Of a stretch of 64,000 nucleotides of DNA, positions 48,801 to 59,000 are shown in pieces. Origin of the DNA: Thysanoteuthis rhombus (Eukaryota > Mollusca > Cephalopoda > Oegopsida > Thysanoteuthidae); contig OY735212.1 of the NCBI GenBank assembly GCA_963457665.1, positions 5,128,737 to 5,192,736 of the forward strand. Direction: 5' to 3'. Positions within the stretch are counted from its first letter, which is position 1; each line of letters opens with the position of its first letter. Below the pieces are notes generated by a model. The model was not told the origin of the DNA. It saw nothing but the letters and a program-made list of their open reading frames with translations, and ran no database searches. The translations under genes and the position numbers were made by a program.

Positions 48801-50228
48801 TGCTGAACTCGTAAGCCCTATATTTCAGGCTGAGCACTATTTTACTACACTGTAAGCCCAAGAAGTATATTTGACTTACACCAGCAAACAAACCATGTAA
48901 AAATGAAATGAATTAGACAAAAACATTTCAGTATACAATGTACACATTTTTTTTTTACAACCACATTCAATGCTACTCATAATTTTACACTAATACTTTC
49001 TATAGTACTACCTATTTCCTTTAGACCACCACTGTGATGGCAAACTGGGTTGTATAGTTTCATCAGGGAGGTATAAGAAGTAAAGCACTGTTAGAAAAAT
49101 GAACCACTTTGTACGTAGCAGTTGTGAGCCAGCCCCCCCCCCACTGCAAAAAAAAAAAAACACGCACAAACTTTAAAGAATGTTTTTATCTATTTGAATC
49201 TCATCTAAAATACCCACCCTACAGTTATTACAGCTCGGATATAATATGGTTGGCTTTCTTGAACCCCAACACACGCATTATAATGGCGAACACCTGTACT
49301 ATCTAAATAAGAAAAGTATAAGAAAAAAAAAAAGTCTTAAAACAGGTCTGGTTATTCACTCAATAGAAATAGTGACGTGACCAATGTCTTTTGGCAGTAT
49401 ACCATGTCGTGGATGATCAATCAAAAAATTGGAAAAACAAGTGATCGATGAATAAGTTACTTATCTAGCCTTTTGTTCTGAATTTTCAAGAAAGAAGCTG
49501 GAATACTGTCAGACTCCAACCAATTAACCATAAACTTACATTGCAAAATGAATTGTTCACTAAAAGCCTCTTATGGGAGTGGAGGGTCAAAAAACAAGAA
49601 CAAAAAAAAATACGCATAATAAGAAATGTTGAAATTTTCAGCCCTCTACCTTAACTGGTGCAACCTGTACACATGATGCATGAATAACCAGCCAGAGCGA
49701 TTTGAAAACTGAAGAGACCTTGGTTGACAGTTTCTAATAATTAGTAGATTTTTAAAAATCAAGAAACTTACTCATTTCATATTTTCCCCAGTCTAGAACA
49801 CAGAGACAGCTGACTGCGAGCTTCACAGGAGAGTCTAGCTTGTTTCCAGAGATGATGGTCAAGAAATATTCCAGAAAATGGCAAGGAATGGTCATTTTAT
49901 CAGGTTCTATAGGGCTGGACAACAGATGATAGACAAGGCTGATAGAACCCGTTGACAATAGAAGAGAAAGTTTTTCAGTCCCACGGATTGACTCTGCCAG
50001 AAGAGAATCCAGTTTCTGGTAAATTCCGTTCGCAAGAAATATTTCTCTGGCTTTGCCATTTTGGTCAGCTGCAAAGATTCTATTTGTAAAATCAAGAGCT
50101 GCAATCTTTCGTACCAGAGCTTGATCTTCAATTTCAGGACAAGCCAGTAATGAGAATATATGTTTGACCATGTGATGGTCAACTGTTGCAGGCAATACTG
50201 CATCTTTTAGCTCAAGATGAGACATCAT
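35703..50228 (-). CDS. ARM/HEAT-like helical protein, 536 aa, unrecognised
   Basis: Ten exons on the minus strand (plus coordinates, 5' to 3' of the gene): 50228-49772, 48106-47936, 47496-47359, 45614-45476, 44797-44716, 42190-42124, 41251-41138, 39627-39412, 37417-37326, 35837-35703. All junctions are GT-AG and the phases join without a break, giving 1611 nt including a TAA stop. Residues 1 to about 310 are Leu/Ile-rich helices with ARM/HEAT character (for example LTIISGNKLDSPVKLAVSCL, DIIKVFANFVIKV). The C-terminal third looks more beta-rich and polar (NCTIYFGINSSSYKVEG, FFSFKNKTYFRY) and ends in a charged helix (KQWLRKEEKWLKKLNELK) and QPAAPPL. No known motif was recognised. The start is the first ATG, directly after a strong acceptor, so a 5' UTR exon upstream is likely; an additional coding exon cannot be excluded. 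An AATAAA lies about 50 bp past the stop. RTE copies sit in two introns. Confidence 0.72.
35897..36127. mobile_element. hAT-like MITE, 231 bp
   Basis: Terminal inverted repeats CAGGGTTGCCAGCTTTGGCC and GGCCAAATCTGGCAACCCTG match over about 20 bp with one difference. The flanks GCTATAAG (left) and GCCACAAG (right) agree at 6 of 8 positions, consistent with an old 8-bp hAT target-site duplication. It is non-coding and lies in the last intron of the ARM-like gene. Confidence 0.7.
36928..37116 (+). repeat. duplicated ~190-bp repeat, copy 2
   Basis: Same-orientation partner of 34376-34570. It lies in the last intron of the ARM-like gene, whereas copy 1 lies beyond its 3' end. Confidence 0.65.
37505..37786 (+). 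mobile_element. RTE-like LINE, old 3' fragment (copy 7)
   Basis: Plus strand: KKLKWQWASHAVRIADNQLT, then a decayed tail and a short AATGATGATG end. It carries the CAATGGGC variant of the older subfamily. A local repeat of GGTGTGGCA-TTGACTCCAC-AT has expanded it slightly. It is antisense to the ARM-like gene, inside its eighth intron, about 90 bp from exon 9. Confidence 0.72.
38726..38880 (+). repeat. dispersed ~400-bp repeat family, copy B (5' part)
   Basis: CAGGTCTGGTTTGTCATATAG, ATGTCTTTTGACAGCATACC and GGGGGTGATCAATGAATAAG match the 5' half of the family. The central spacer between the two GATCAAT blocks is deleted. Confidence 0.65.
40857..41085 (+). repeat. dispersed ~400-bp repeat family, copy C (3' part)
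   Basis: AGGGATCAATTTGGCATGAA, CTTACATTGCAAATTGAGCC, TTTTCTAGACATAATGAGTA and CCACTTAAAAACCGAAGAAA match the 3' half. It ends 53 bp from exon 7 of the ARM-like gene. Confidence 0.65.
43741..44622 (-). mobile_element. RTE-like LINE, 3' half (copy 8)
   Basis: Minus strand, same sense as the ARM-like gene and inside its fifth intron, only 93 bp from exon 5. It covers the RT palm from TACLEMIFRRLDWESKGIKI through the catalytic box, written FADNIALF here (second Asp changed to Asn). It continues through the thumb, NQCILPIVTYEAKTWNLIKR and LKWRW-AGHVARM-type tail to a (TGATGA)n end. It is 5'-truncated. Several frames are open for 65-117 codons, so it is fairly recent. Very similar to copy 3. Confidence 0.88.
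45145..45225 (+). mobile_element. tRNA-derived SINE head
   Basis: ATAGCATAGTGATTACAG resembles a pol III A box and GGTTCAATCCC (45207-45217) is a clear B box, spaced as in a tRNA with a short variable arm. There is no proper cloverleaf and no aminoacyl stem. It differs from the SINE family at 19.5-20.5 kb. Its downstream limit is uncertain. Confidence 0.5.
45330..45372 (+). ncRNA. hammerhead-like core (possible second pLTR relic)
   Basis: CTGATGA (45330-45336), a stem II of AG(G)CCGT with ACGGCT (six pairs with one bulged G), then GAAA (45358-45361). This is the arrangement of a hammerhead core and of a sequence type seen in Penelope-like terminal repeats. A convincing stem I and cleavage site were not found, so this may be a partial or decayed copy. 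It lies 104 bp from exon 4 of the ARM-like gene, on the opposite strand. Confidence 0.4.
45799..45838. repeat. (TA)n microsatellite
   Basis: About 40 bp of TA in intron 3 of the ARM-like gene. Confidence 0.95.
48126..48545 (+). repeat. dispersed ~400-bp repeat family, copy D
   Basis: Near full length: TCTGGTTAGTCACTCAATAG, GACCAACGTCTTTTGGCATC, GGAGGTGATCAATTATAAAA, AAAAAATAAGTTACTTCTCT, TTTTCTAGATATGATAAGGA, then CCCACTTAAAAACTGAAGAA. It starts 20 bp beyond exon 2 of the ARM-like gene, close to the splice acceptor. Confidence 0.82.
49341..49745 (+). repeat. dispersed ~400-bp repeat family, copy E
   Basis: CAGGTCTGGTTATTCACTCA, ATAGAAATAGTGACGTGACC, GATCGATGAATAAGTTACTT, TTTTCAGCCCTCTACCTTAA and TTTGAAAACTGAAGAGACC. 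Same orientation as copies A-D; ends about 25 bp from exon 1 of the ARM-like gene. Confidence 0.82.
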
Positions 50229-50504
50229 CTGGGATTTGTAAAGAAAAAGAAATATACATATCAAATCATATGTATAGAGACATCACATAAATTGGAAAGT
50301 TTAATAATTCACTGTCAAAAATTGATCCAATTATCATATTTTTCATAAGGATAACTAGCATTCCAAGGGAAAGTATGAATCACCACCACCCATACATACT
50401 GCTTTATACTTTGTAAATTAAGCATTGATAGTTGTAAAATTGAGTTACCTTGATGAAAATATTACCTGTATGTTTTGAATCATAAATCTAAGTTTTTTTT
50501 CTCT

Positions 50505-50625
50505 TAAAAAATGGACATAAACCAAGGGACCAATTTGGCATGAACTTTCATAGTGAAGTGAACCCACTAATAAAAACTTATCAAATCATTTTAATTTTCT
50601 AGGGCTGGGCTAATTCCCAACAGAT
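50505..50625 (+). repeat. dispersed ~400-bp repeat family, copy F (fragment)
   Basis: ACCAAGGGACCAATTTGGCA, TGAACTTTCATAGTGAAGTG and TTTTCTAGGGCTGGG match the middle of the family. The ends are lost. Confidence 0.5.
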
Positions 50626-52600
50626 ACATATAAATGTCAGCACACATGAATCACCAAAACCCAACAACAGAGATTAAACCAGTCTGTGAGTGGTAGTGAT
50701 TTTTATGTCAACTATAACAATATAATAATTACTCTGCTTCAAAAATGGCTATAATCAGCTAACTTATTCCCATTTCCGGCTAATTTGGTTGCTTAAAATA
50801 TTGAATTAGTTAGCTCTAAAATTAAATTAAATCAGTTAATTACTTTTCCTTCAATTGGCCAGATTTTCAGCTATCTGCTATCAAAGATTTTTATCAGCCA
50901 AATAGGAGGGAAAATAGGATAGATCTAGCCAAAAATTTGCTGATTTGGTATTCCTGGTTTCATCAGTCATTTGAAAAATCCCTCTCAAGCTTCATTACAG
51001 CATCTGAACTAAACAGAACAATTGTTTTTATAAACAATTTTGGACATTTTTCACATGTTTTGTTCAGAGATATCTCCTAATATCTGACAACCCTGGTAAA
51101 CTATAAATTATTTTATTCATTAGAGTAAAGGTTCAAGATGAATGAAGTCGCTACACATAGCCAACTTTTGTTCGCGATACCAAATGATATCCAATATCTA
51201 AAAGCAATTTTATTTTGTTATCATCGTCCCCTTTTTTAATTAAAGGAGGTATTCATTCTTTTTGTAGTTCATTCAATGTGCAATTTTTTTTTCATTACCC
51301 TTTTTTTTAATCAATAATCGTAATCATTTTGTTACTTGGGAATGTTTCCCTTGATTCATTTTCAAAGAGTTACCTCCCTTGAAAAAGTCATCTACCCAAG
51401 ACGCTAATCTTCACTATTACCAGGTTGTGTCACCACCTTCACTTTCGTTTTCCTACTTGAAAGAAAATTATTTCCAAGAAATGGCACTTATTGACAACGT
51501 TTGACGTGATTCAGACAACTTTAAGTGAAATGCACCTTCAAATAGTCGAGATGAAAAAATACAGGTTAACCTGAAATAAATCTAAATGGTTGGATTATTT
51601 GGTAAATCAGTCCAATGGTCTGTACAAAGCCATTAAGTCAAGAGGCAATAGTGTAGTACGGACTACTGCAAGCTATAACCACTTTTAGCTGTGATCATCC
51701 AAATTAAATCCCTACTTGAAAAAAAGTATTTATATATAATTGAATAGGTCCTTATAAGTTGGGCGATGTCTTAAGTGGTGAGCCGAAATGTATTGTTACA
51801 CACTACAAGCATATTTTTCAGAGGGGGGGTGTATTTTATTTGTTTATTTTTTTTAAATCAAGTACTGAAAATTTCATAATAATCCAACTATTATTTGATA
51901 CGGTAAAATTCTAAAATCTATTTATTTTACTGTGTAAAACAAAATGAATAAATAAATAAAAAAAAGACTTCAAACTTCCCATTTATACATAGTAATTAGT
52001 GAAAAAAAATTTTCACAAAACTTTTTGGGGTTTTTTTTCAGCTTAAACTTGAAAACAGCTTTGTGTTTTTCTGATTTTAATTACCTTTTTAAATAAGGTG
52101 TCAGATTTTTCTTAGAAAAAAAAGAAAAAAGTGCCTATCACAACCTCCAACACAAACAAGTAACACGTGCGCCCTGATATCAACAAACAACACTGAATTC
52201 AACATATGAACAGAAAATATATATTTTCACGCAGAAAATAATTCACAATATATTCCTAAACGTTAAAAAAGAATTTTCCGTAAGTAAACACCGTATATTT
52301 TCAAAAATAATAGTTACACCTACAGTAACTATTAACTTTGACGTAAGAAAAAGTTGTAAAATTCACCACCGGTTAAAAAATTGAAAACAAATTGTTTTTT
52401 CATCCGCCTACCCAGCTGAAATGTGAGACAAAGTCGAGTTTAGTGTAGGGAAACCCTCACATACATGCACGTAAGTAGTTTGAAAAATGGTCTGGTCCCC
52501 TCTGCACTTTTCTGGACCCTGAAAATCAGATGTTATCATAAAATTGATCTGAAAGTCTAATGCGAAGTTTGGTTGCCACTTGCCAGATAGTTTGGTTTTC
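50626..52600. other. intergenic space between the two divergent genes
   Basis: AT-rich. A 5' non-coding exon of the ARM-like gene is expected somewhere here or slightly further right, but no donor could be assigned with confidence. A CTGACAACCCTGG block at 51084-51096 resembles one end of the hAT-like MITE at 35897. Confidence 0.45.
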
Positions 52601-52619
52601 CCACTTTTTCCCCCAGTTT

Positions 52620-52905
52620 ATATCTAGAATTAGCTCAAATTATATCTAGATTTTCATGTCATCTATCTCGAGAAATATCTAGATACTATTATATATTTTA
52701 GTAATATAGAATTAATCTAAAACAATACTCAAACTATTTGATTTACAATATTGTGAGTTATCTAAGCTTGAAGATTAAGTTTTAGATTTATATCCAGTGC
52801 CAAGGCGCCCATTCCCCTAATCTAGATACAACCTGGAACATCTATATCCAGATGTAAAATATCTAGATCTAGATCTAGATATAAAATATCTAGAGACACA
52901 TCAGT
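52620..52905. promoter_or_regulatory. cluster of ATCTAGAT palindromes
   Basis: TATCTAGA or ATCTAGAT occurs repeatedly (near 52620, 52647, 52677, 52820 and 52859-52891, with one stretch of three overlapping TCTAGA units). It lies 100-390 bp upstream of the TAF5 start. It could be a binding-site cluster, a decayed satellite or simple-sequence drift; no factor is assigned. Confidence 0.3.
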
Positions 52906-52928
52906 GACAGCACGCATCCATGATTTCC

Positions 52929-53012
52929 GCCAATAACCGGAAGTCTATCTCCTCCCCCCATCAGGGCATGCGCAGTCAGAACACTTTTACTCTTGGCAGC
53001 AGTGATGGCGGC
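52929..53012 (+). promoter_or_regulatory. TAF5 core promoter motifs (CCAAT, ETS, NRF1, YY1)
   Basis: In order: a CCAAT box (52930-52934), CCGGAAGT (52937-52944, ETS/GABP type), GGCATGCGCAG (52965-52975, NRF1 type), and ATGGCGGCC spanning the start codon (53005-53013, YY1 type). No TATA box was seen. This combination is typical of TATA-less housekeeping promoters; function in this species is inferred. The transcription start must lie between about 52940 and 53004. Confidence 0.6.
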
Positions 53013-56000
53013 CACCACGGTTCCTCCGAATACTGAAGCCCAGAAGCCAGAAAATTTTGATAAACAAACTCTTCTTGCTGTTTTACAATTTTTGAGAAAG
53101 AGTAACTTAAAGGTAAGTAATCTTTTTTCTGTTGTCTTGATATGAAAAGTATACTGTGTTTATTGTTTTCGTGTGAACACGTGTTTTTGCCGTCTATTTC
53201 CTTCCTCGTCGTATCGCATATTTTTTATGTAACGAAGAATAAGAAAAAAAGTGGGGAAATTTATTCCAGATTTGATTATAAAAATTCACATGTATTTATT
53301 CATAGCACCCTTTCGAGGGACCTCTTTATTTATGTGTAATCATTTATTTATTATTTCAAATGGCATCAAAACATGGTCTTTCGATCGGACTAACATTTTT
53401 CGTGCGAAGGTGTTTCAAAACCGAAGATGAGGGGACTCTATAGAAGTCCAAAGGGGCATCCTTTTATAATAAATACATTGTCGTGAACTATATACGGACA
53501 AAATATGATTAAATTTGTTTTAATTTTAGGCCATGGATTTAGGTTATGTGAATCCTTATTTATTTACGCGTTTCTTGTACCGAATTTAACATTGATTGGG
53601 ACCCCTTGAATTTTGTTTTGTATGTACTCTTCGCCCTTTTCTTTCCCATTGAGGTGATACTGACAAAATCTGAATGTACAAATGGGCGTGAGATATTATG
53701 GTGAATTTTCAAACAAATCAAAACATTACAAGATTGAAATAATCATAAAATTATGGATAAGTCTTTTGTGACATTTTATTCCTGTGTTACATGATAAATC
53801 TAAACCATGAAACCGCGTAAAATACTGGAAATAGTAAATTTATTTTCAGAGCCCCTAAAATTGTGTCTCTCTGTTGTTTATATAACTGTTTGTACTGACT
53901 TGAATGTTTCTCCCCCCCCACACACACACACACATTATCTTTGTGAAAAAAATTTGATCAACATAGGGTTTTCACAACCCCAAATGTCTGATGGTATTAT
54001 TGTTCATTTGCCTCGTAATTTGCCGCCCGTCGATTTCTCGATTTCAAACATCTTCTCTCGCTCTCTTGTTATTTCCCGGTATTTCAAAATTTTAACATAT
54101 TCTTTCGTCCATATAAATACTGAAGTGATAACCGTTTAAGTCTACAACTAGATATCACATTATCTTCGATTCTAGCTATGAAATCAAAAATATCCTGAGT
54201 CAAACACGCCCTTTCACAGGTGACGATACCAGAGGGGGGAAAAACGTGGTCTGGTCGGCCCTCCTTTATGGTCAAATCGGTCGACCTATTCTTATTAGAA
54301 AAATAATTATCCGTGGATTGAATTTTATTGCCAGTAATCATTTGTTTTCCAAGGGTTTTATAGATAACTTTCTTATAAAACAGAATTTTTGTAGTAAAAA
54401 AGAACCGAACTGTATTTTTGTTTACTGTTCGTTTCCGTGTATTTTACGAAACTAATCATGTTTGTTTTTACTTATTAAATAAACATCCTGTTGGAAACGG
54501 TTGATAATCGAAACATGAAAAGAAAACTTGCAGTTTTCTTTGATTAGCTACAAAAATTCTATTGTGTAATTAAATTATTAAGAAAACTTTTGAAAAAACA
54601 AACAGACGAGATTAAACAAATTTATTTCCATTAAAAATGAATCTTCCGATAATTTTTATCAAATTAGAAAAGGGCAATCGAGTTGGTCAACAAAGAAGGG
54701 GCGAATTGACTAGTGGCAAAACCAGAGGAAGAAAATGCCACAACAAAGTTTCTTTACAAATATAAATTATTGAGAGGAAACATTTTGTGTTATTAATATT
54801 CGGTGTAAATTTTTTTTTAGGAATCTCCCTATTTTTGTTCATCTTTATTATTTCCTAAAAAAAAATCAGATATCCCTATCTGATGACTTATGAGTCGAGT
54901 ACATCCAAAAATTTACAATATAAGGTTAGATTTAAGCTAGATTCTACAATGATAGACTGTAGTTGGATGAAGCCCATTTTCTCATTGAACTTCTTAAAAT
55001 CCTTCTATTCCAATATCTGGAATGGAAAATCATTTTTTTTTTTTTTTTTTTAGAAGTTGTCCTTTAATAAATACATATCGAATTTTTTTTTGATCGGATA
55101 TTTTTGCCAGACTTTTAGATTTTCCGAGGTGTGGATTTTTGCCCATGTTGTTCATACCTACATATTGGGGACCAGTTGCAAAGTGAAGAAAAAAAGAGCG
55201 GGGAGTGAAAAATGAAAGTGAACCTGTTGGGACTTGGCACTTGTGTTATATAATCCATCTGTAACTGACCACCTGATCTAAAAAGAAAACCTATTATAGA
55301 AAGGAAAAATCTTTGCATAATTCCCTAATGTACACATTTACTTTTAATCGCTTCTATTTTTATGATATTAAGAGATCAAGTAAGGAATCTATCCCGAAAG
55401 TGAAATCTGATTTTACTATTTCTGTATGTTAACTTCGGTGATTTTAATACATTTCTGCGTTAGTTGAATTTTTAATAATGAGTGGTTCTTCTGTTCTTGT
55501 TTGAATTCTCAGATAGAATTATGAGTTATGTTGTTTAGCGGTCACACACATGTAAGTTCAGTGTGTGGATGTAGAATATCTGATATTGTTTCAGTCCATC
55601 TCAAAAATGTTATTGTACCAAAACGAGTCTCCATCTTCTCATTTCCATATTATCAGATATTTGACATCCTTACATCTGAAGAGACGAGGTCTTTTGAGAT
55701 CACGCATATAGGCATACGTGTATTCATCATTGATTAAAGTCGGTGATGACGTTTCTCAGTTCTACATACAAGTGCATCCTTAAGTTGTTTAATTACGCTA
55801 AATACCATCTATATCTGTTTGTAACTGTTTTTAATTTTATTATTTTTAATCCTCAGGAAACCGAGACTCTTCTTCGGCAAGAAGCTAATATCCGTGATGA
55901 AGATGTCAAAGTTGAAAGTGCAGAGCCCAGTGAGTCTGAAGTGTCTCATGCCTTGGCAGCCTACAAAAGGTTATTTCCATTTCTTTGTCAAAGCCTTCTT

Positions 56001-59000
56001 TTATATCCTTTTATTTGAAACTGTCCACATAGGTTTCTTCAGCCTTTATATGAGTCCAGCTGGCTATCTATATATGCATTGCACATACAGGCCACACTAA
56101 TGGAGCCAGTAGGCTGATAATTCAAACACTTAGTCCTAATGTCGGGAAAAAAAAAACTCTTTAAGGGGTCGTCCCTTTTTTCAATGTAAGTTTATGCTAA
56201 TAGGTCCTTCGGTTTGTGATCAGTAAAATTCAAGCTTTTTTCTCTTTTTTTCCCCTGTGTTTTTTAATGATCACCACCCAACAAATGGTGAAATGAGTAA
56301 TTTATCCATTATTTTGATTAATAATCCCAAACATGGCATGCAGCCAAGAGACATTGGTCGCATAACAGTTTCTATTAAGTGACTAATTAGACTTGTTTCG
56401 TGTTACAGTTGAATATGATTATAAATGTCCCAATTTCACTTTTCTTTTAGTGAGGATGACCCAACGCTTTATGATGATTATTATACGGACTTGATGAATT
56501 TTATTGAATCTTGCCTGGATGTTCACAAGGTAAATCATTTACTCTTTCTTGTATAAATCAACGATAAGAAAATGTTTTGCAATATAATCCCTAAACATTG
56601 ATTTATTTAATGAAATTCTTATTATGGTTCACATTATTTACACTTCTTATCTATTTTTCCAGGTGGAATTGTCTGTAATACTTTATCCTATATTTGTGCA
56701 CATGTATTTGGAACTTGTTTACAATGAACACGAGGCACATGGTAAGTATTAGGCTTTATTTTCCTGATATGTTTTGGTTTCTCTTTTTTCATATCAATAG
56801 TACTTTTTTTTTTTTTTTTTTTTTTTTCAAAGTGATATATTTTAAACTTACATTTATGGAGAAAATTAGGCTTGCTTAAATTCCATTTTGTGTAATGTTA
56901 ATCTCCATTACCCTTAAAGGCTGGTTTAAACACTTGATGTGTTTAGGTTATTCATGTTACTTCCTGTTTCAAACACTTTTGTATTTCATGTGAAATTTAG
57001 ACTGAAGTCTCTTCCTTTAATTATGCCGAATTTTTAAATGAAGCTCTTTTTTTTTGTTCATACATTTTAGCTCGAGAGTTTTTTGAGAAATTTTGCAAGT
57101 ATCAAGAAAAATATTATACAGAGGATTTACGAAAATTGTCAACTGTTGCGAAGAAGGAACACATGAAAGGAAATAATCTGATGGAAAATTTCAAGTGAGT
57201 ATTCAGATTTTAGATTTCCTTTTACTTTAATGAATTGCTTTCTTTTTTGTTTTTGAATTATTTACTCACTTGTTAGCTTAATCAGCATCCCCTAAAACAC
57301 GTTTTTGAAGTGACATGTCTTTGATAGTCGATCCAAATAAAAAATGTTTGCACTTGAAAGCTGTTTATTGTTTGTCTTTCAATCAAATTTATGCTACTTA
57401 TTCATTTTTTGCAAAAAAAAATACATAGTTTTAATTTGATCAAAACAAGTATAAAAACAATCTTTTCACTATTGAAAAATAATTGCATAGCTTTATTCGC
57501 AAATTAAGCAATTTCTGCATAACATATATCCAATAGAATAGTTGCTGTAATCATCTTCAGTTAGAATAAGAGTGGAGTTTGACTTTGCGACAACCAGGCT
57601 TGTTCCTGAAAGACTCATATTGATGGATCAATTATTTTTCCTTCAATTAATTTTACACTTGGAGCTGAAAATCAATAATGAAGAGTAGCAATCATTTGAA
57701 ACGTAAACATTGAATTTAGATAACACCCAGTACAATTGATATAGCTTATCTTTTAAATAGGTTCCTTAATTCCTATTTTTAAAGTTTATTGAAGTCACTT
57801 CATTCTTGAATTTCTTGTGATGTGTTTTGTCAGGTATTAAATCTCATAGATCCATAGTTTTCTTTTCATAGTTTGTTTTATGATAATCATTTTCATGAGA
57901 AATATTTTTCTTTCTTCAGATCCAGTAGTTTTAGCATCAAAATGTCTCGAGATTCCTACAATCAACTCAAAAGACATTTGCAGGATAAACAGCTGAATCT
58001 CTTATTGAACATTATCCAAGAACATCTTTTTATTGATGGTAAAGTTTCATTTTATTCCTTTTTGTCGAACTTGTCATTCTGCAATGTTTTGTGATTTAGA
58101 ATGTTTTCATATTCATGCATAAAATTATGAAGATATGTTTTGAATTGAAATTCTTTTGCAATATGTAAATTTTTATTTACTTATGGTGTATGAATTTCTA
58201 ATAGATTTTTCTTTGATATTTTGAAGATTCTTGTATGAATTTTGTTAGACGGTAATCACTGATCATTCCTTGTTTATTTATTCACAAAATTCTAAGGGAA
58301 GCAATTCGGAATTTGGCACTGATGCATAGGAGTATGTATGAAAAAAACGGATGTGATCCCTAGTCCAATTCGAGTTGGTATTCCTAGAAAGTGATTTTTA
58401 TAATCTAGAATTAACAAAGGCCAGGAGTACATGGCTGAAATGTTGTGAATAGATAAGCATCGAGACTAGAGAAATAGTCCTGCCATATCCTATTGTGATT
58501 TCCGATGATATCAATTTTTCTGCAATGTCAAATTTTGCAGCATTTTTATGTGATTGGATCTGAATAAGTTGTATGTATTTGATTGGAGAAACTGATATGA
58601 AAATTTAATTTGCCAGTTGTTTAGATTTGATTTGTGTAAAATATCTTATCATCCTTGTTTTCTCTTTCTACAGTTTATGATGGAGTCCCTAGAACCAAAC
58701 AGCAAATTGATGCAGTGGCTGGAGGACTTCTTGGAGAAGCTAAACGTGAAGGTTAGAAATCTATATTTATTGGGGGTGAGGGGGTTTGCTTACTGTTTTC
58801 CTTCAACATTTTTTTAAAAACTTTTTTATAACTTTTGATGTATTATCTAAAACCTTTGTGATTGTGATAGGGTTTATTTGGGCCTGCATCCTCATCTTTC
58901 TGTATGTGATGTTTTTTTTGGGGGGGGTTCAAACTACCCTAATTTGTTGGGTAAATTATTGCATTAGGAAAAATACACTTGAACTATTCAATGTTAAATA

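Noticed and set aside
35703..50228. assignment of the ARM-like gene to CIP2A, SYCP2, TERB1 or ataxin-10
   Set aside because: Overall length and all-helical start are loosely compatible with some of these, but no diagnostic motif matches, so no name is given.
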